Positions 6,720 to 10,020 of a stretch of 10,020 nucleotides of DNA are shown here, in pieces. Position 1 is the stretch's first letter. Each line of letters begins with the position of its first letter. The notes below the pieces were generated by a model. It saw only the letters and a list, made by a program, of their open reading frames with translations. It did not search any database and was not told the origin of the DNA. Made by a program: the position numbers and the translations under genes. Source of the DNA: Phoronis ovalis (lineage: Eukaryota > Phoronida > Phoronidae); NCBI GenBank assembly GCA_028565635.1, contig JAOXYB010069078.1, positions 1 through 10,020 on the forward strand. The letters are read 5' to 3'.

Positions 6720-8040
6720 TTACGTCCACATTTTTCATAAAAGAGCATTTGAAAAATTCAAAATACCACAATCTACATTAGGTGGTTTCGCCGTTTTCAC
6801 TTTTATTCAGGTGCTTTAAAGGAAATTATGTTTTTCCCAAAGTTATTGCCGAATTTCGTATACATTATGAGATTAACAGTACTTCCTTTTTCAATTAAGA
6901 ATTCAGGAAGAACATTTGACTTTTTCCTTATTCAATTTTGAACCAAATGAAAAACAAGGAATCGTTTAGAGTAAGAAAAAAATATTCAGTAGTTAAAACT
7001 ACTTCGACACTGTGCATAAGGAACGTGTGCCATAAGATAACAAAAATGGTGCTTGAATATGGATTTGAATCTACACAAATGGATACCTTTTTAGGTACTT
7101 GTATTTGAAGCAGTTGTTGTATTTTAATAAATAAAGCTCTTAAAAATGAGCTACTAATCAAGGATTCTTTTAATATAGTATTTGTGGACAAAAGTTTAAT
7201 TCTAACAGTTGAACATCTGTTATGTTTGGGTTCATATGATATTCTAATTTTGAGTTTCTCTTCTAGGGAGGGGTTATATTTGGATAAATAAAAAAGTTTA
7301 AAGTTGAGGTTCTATTGGAGGCAAAGCTTGTATTTCAACAGATGTTAAATTTATAAGGACTTTCATTCTTTTGAAGACTTCTAGTTTGATTTAGTAATAA
7401 AATTGGATCATTTGTACTTTATAGTTCATCAGCATTGTTTAAAATATAATAAAGTAAAATTATAATTTCCAGTTTTCAAAGCAATGCAATTTTTATTTTA
7501 CTTTTACTAGTTTTTGTTTAAAGTTTCAATTAACTAAACTTTAACTTCAAAGTAATTTAGTCAAATATGAACAAAATGTTTCTAGCTTACAAACGATATT
7601 TCAAGATCATCTCTAGCCAAGATTTTATTTTGAAATAAATTGTAATTGCCATTTAAATGGTGAGTTTTACTTCATTCAACATAACTTTGAAATAAAAAAG
7701 AAACAAAATTTCTTTAGGAATAATTATAATGCCAACTTGTGCGCTAGTAAGTTGCTTGATGATGGGAATTTCAGAATTATTCAAATATATTTTTAAATAT
7801 TGGTTACTCTTCTGAAGCCATTGTCAATTTTATTATCTAGTTGGCACTTGCTAGTTTTGTTTTTACGCATAGAAATGCTTTCTAGCACTTGTGTGCTCAG
7901 CAAAATTGTGTGCGTTAATTGCTTTCAGTGCAAAATTTGGAAGGAAGAAGGTTAATCTACATTTTATCTGTCATAAAATTAGTATTTAATAATGCTTTGA
8001 AGATGTCAACTCATTACTAAGGCCTCACCAAATATAAAAG
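6720..8040. other. Gene-free AT-rich intergenic stretch
   Basis: No exon, RNA gene or strong repeat could be supported. The open frames are low-complexity and lack splice context. A weak 8-base inverted pair, TGCCAACT (7731-7738) and AGTTGGCA (7841-7848), is the only structure noticed. Confidence 0.5.
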
Positions 8041-8046
8041 TTGTTC

Positions 8047-8640
8047 AACAGGCAAAAGCCTTCAAAAACTGAGTCTGTATTTATTTTTTAAAATGTGTCA
8101 ATCAGGCTTTTTTAGTGTTAAATTTTTTTTTAAGTGGTTGCACCTGTTAAACAAGGTTTATTAAAAATAAAAGTGAAAATGCCAAAATATGAAGCGGTCA
8201 CGACCTGTTTTTTTTTGTTCTGGCCAATTGTTTTGATAACATACTGCACCATGCACCTACAAAAAAAATGTGAAACTGGTCAAATGATTTTTCTACTAAA
8301 TAAAATGTTCTAACTTTCAGTTAGATGCAGCGTTTCCAAGTATTAGTAAGCTAAACTGTTACAGATACAAAAGGTAGGTTCATAGTTTGCAATCCTGTGC
8401 TAGCTAGACCATCAACGTCAAAATGTCTTTTATAGTTCTTTCAAAATAATGGTATTGGGTTAAATACACATAGAATATCTTGATGGCATTTGGGTTATTT
8501 ACTTCTATGTTAGGACGAAAGCCCTCAAAAACTGAGTCAATCAAGTTTTGATTTTTATTTTATTTTTTAGCAAAAGGTATTTAACAGGCAGGGGGAGAAA
8601 GTCCTTAAAACCGAGTCAGTCAGACTTTTACTGTTTTTAA
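8047..8640. repeat. Cluster of diverged dispersed repeats
   Basis: The block AAAGCCTTCAAAAACTGAGTC recurs three times in the same orientation: near 8055-8075, 8517-8538 (AAAGCCCTC...) and 8598-8617 (AAAGTCCTT...). The first and third copies are each preceded by AACAGGCA (8047 and 8583). Downstream text, a GAAG(C/T)G(G/A)TC block before a T tract (8190 and 8842), also seems shared. Remnants of an old repeat family; no coding content recognised. Confidence 0.6.
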
Positions 8641-8960
8641 AAAACAAAAAACATTTTTAATCAGACAATACCATGAGAATTTGTGCGAGTTGGGTTTTCA
8701 TTAGCCAACCACGTCAGCTGTTTTGGCTCCTGATATAGTGTTTATCCACCGTTACTTAGAAGACATGGTACTTGTCTAGGTTTTCATGTCTTTCGTTTCT
8801 GATTTTTTTACAATAAAATAAATATAAAAACAAAACGAAAGTTGAAGTGATCGGGCCTTTTAAGTAAGTTTTTTTTTGGTCTCGCCTTATGGCAATTTTT
8901 TTTCATTTTTGGCAACTTTTTATTATGACTGTTTCGTCTGTTTGGCTTTGAATGACCACA

Positions 8961-8996
8961 GTAACAACGCTGACAACGGTAACAACACTGACTACA
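8961..8996. repeat. Two-unit 18-base tandem repeat
   Basis: GTAACAACGCTGACAACG (8961-8978) is followed directly by an imperfect copy at 8979-8996. It produces a Thr/Leu-rich repeat in one frame and lies at the left edge of a more GC-rich stretch. Confidence 0.75.
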
Positions 8997-9137
8997 CTGT
9001 ATCGTATCTATGTCAAAAAGGAATATATACGTTCCTTCGCAATGCCAAAGGAATATTCTCACACAAGTTCCTATGATGAATCCGAGCGTATACGAAGAGA
9101 TGATCCCTCCCGGGCTATACCTGCGTTCGGAGGATGA

Positions 9138-9287
9138 CTACACTCACAATAATGGCAACATTTAGTGATTTACAATGAGTGATCCTGAGAAGTTGGTAGA
9201 AACTGACGCGAGGGGGCGAGTGTGGGCCCATACGATATTCCCATATTTGACATGCGCAATGCAAACTTCCTGCACTAAATTTTTAAG
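9138..9287 (+). other. BEST: Candidate 5' untranslated exon of the bestrophin gene
   Basis: A locally GC-richer stretch ends at a strong donor, TTTAAG|GTGAGATA (exon end 9287). With the acceptor at 9444-9445 this would define a 158-base 5' UTR intron. The transcription start is unknown, so the left boundary is arbitrary. An ATG at 9175 opens a short upstream frame. Confidence 0.35.
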
Positions 9288-9445
9288 GTGAGATAATTGA
9301 TTGACAGGTTAACGATCGAGTCAAAGGTTAAAAAAGGAATTCCCTTTTGTTGACGTACGGTTTACCGACACTTCCTTATCTGTCAGATTCTAGTACGAAG
9401 ACAATAGTTAAAATTATAGGAGTTTTCTTTTTGTTTTGTGTTTAG

Positions 9446-9595
9446 GTCTGACTAATCGTGGTCTATAACTCGCTGAAAAGTCGGGTGAAAAGTCCCCTGG
9501 TAAAATCCCCAGTCAAACTCAAACAGAGAAGAAAGGAGTCCCGGGAAAGGAGTTCTATTAAAACGAAAACAACCTAAGCAGCCTGTCAAAGAATA
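9446..9595 (+). other. BEST: 5' UTR part of the first bestrophin coding exon
   Basis: Begins after a long pyrimidine tract ending TGTTTAG and runs to the ATG. Translation in the frame of the ATG is blocked by a stop just upstream (GAATAATG overlaps TAA), which supports the chosen start. Confidence 0.55.
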
Positions 9596-9777
9596 ATGAC
9601 GGTGACATATGCCGCTGAGATTGCAACAAGTCAACAGTTTGGAAGATTTTATAAACTGCTTATTCGTTGGAAAGGCAGTGTATATAAATTGCTATGGAAA
9701 GATTTTCTACTATTCGCTGGTGCATACTACTTAATTAGTCTCATTTACAGGTTTGCGCTTCCTGAAGAACACAGACG
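9596..9777 (+). CDS. BEST: Bestrophin chloride channel, first coding exon (partial)
   Basis: Encodes the N-terminus of a bestrophin, a calcium-activated anion channel of plasma or internal membranes that works as a pentamer. The exon gives 60 codons plus two bases: MTVTYAAEIATSQQFGRFYK then LLIRWKGSVYKLLW, KDFLLFAGAYYLISLIYRF and ALPEEHR. MTVxYxxxxA, RWKGSxYKLLW and YRxAL are family hallmarks. Ala10 is the residue whose backbone helps bind calcium in known structures. Residues about 37-53 form the start of the first membrane helix. The donor is ACG|GTGAGG at 9778. The rest of the protein (about 350 conserved residues and a variable tail) lies beyond the window. An alternative, weaker donor (TACAG|GTTTGC, after 9750) sits at the intron position I recall for vertebrate genes. 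Confidence 0.93.
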
Positions 9778-9899
9778 GTGAGGAAACAGTTCTAAACTGT
9801 AAATTTGGTGCACTGACAATGACAGTTACACATTCTTTACTACAAATAGATGCATAGTTGTCAACATTTGAATGTGTGACAAAACAACTGACTTCAGAA

Positions 9900-9997
9900 A
9901 TATCACTTCAGTAATCGAAAACGTCTCTGTGCTGCTAGAAAAAATTGACAAGCAAAAAAAAAAGGGTATTTCCATTCCTATTGTAAGAATGCACCCA
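9900..9997 (+). repeat. Dispersed repeat copy B, decayed, in bestrophin intron
   Basis: Same orientation as 5984-6091. Relative to copy A it lacks 12 bases, apparently lost between two GAAA direct repeats. It also has a TGA where A has AGA, and an extra A in the poly-A run that shifts the frame. The shared frame reads KYHFSNRKR then LCAARKN before the stop. It is close to the right edge and may continue beyond. Confidence 0.75.
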
Positions 9998-10020
9998 AAA
10001 TAACTGCTAACGCACCCAAC

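Noticed and set aside
6928-7191. 87-codon minus-strand open frame
   Set aside because: AT-rich chance frame without family features or splice support.
8808-9062. 84-codon minus-strand open frame with Cys-rich segment
   Set aside because: The CysGlnCysCys-like pattern is an antisense reading of the 18-base tandem repeat, not a zinc motif.
9452-9634. 60-codon minus-strand frame across the bestrophin start
   Set aside because: Antisense shadow of the bestrophin first coding exon and its leader.

Overview
This is an AT-rich, intron-containing animal nuclear DNA window, almost certainly from an invertebrate. Three lines of evidence support this. Genes are split by short GT-AG introns of about 160 to 310 bases. 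The recognisable proteins are animal families: a UBR-type N-recognin, a conserved uncharacterised helix-hairpin-helix-like nuclear protein, and a bestrophin channel. Long gene-free stretches are filled with decayed repeats. No bacterial operons, tRNAs, rRNAs or CRISPR arrays were found.

Layout. Positions 1-3672 hold the 5' part of a UBR1/UBR2-type E3 ubiquitin ligase gene on the minus strand. Five coding exons (239 codons) carry the start, the complete UBR box and the beginning of the ClpS-like domain; the rest lies beyond the left edge. Its 1.98-kb first intron is unusually rich in inverted repeats. Positions 3673-4375 separate this gene from a plus-strand gene in head-to-head arrangement, so they probably hold a shared promoter region. 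The second gene (4376-5380, two coding exons, 238 aa) encodes a basic-tailed protein with a GPATA helix-hairpin-helix-like loop, followed by a poly(A) signal at 5529.

Positions 5556 to about 9100 hold no gene I can support. They contain a repeat of apparent protein-coding origin (5984-6091) that recurs in worse condition at 9900-9997. They also contain a C/G-rich hairpin, a 437-base element with terminal inverted repeats and a row of small palindromes inside, and a set of diverged repeats near 8047-8640. At the right edge lies the first coding exon of a bestrophin gene on the plus strand (ATG at 9596), with a probable 5' UTR intron before it; the next exon is outside the window.

The three genes have no obvious shared pathway: protein turnover, a putative nuclear/DNA-linked role, and a calcium-activated chloride channel. 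The head-to-head pair may share regulatory DNA. No clear new biological system was found. The most unusual material is the structured repeat content of UBR intron 1, the paired decayed coding repeat, a probable GC-AG intron in the UBR gene, and the little-studied helix-hairpin-helix-like protein.
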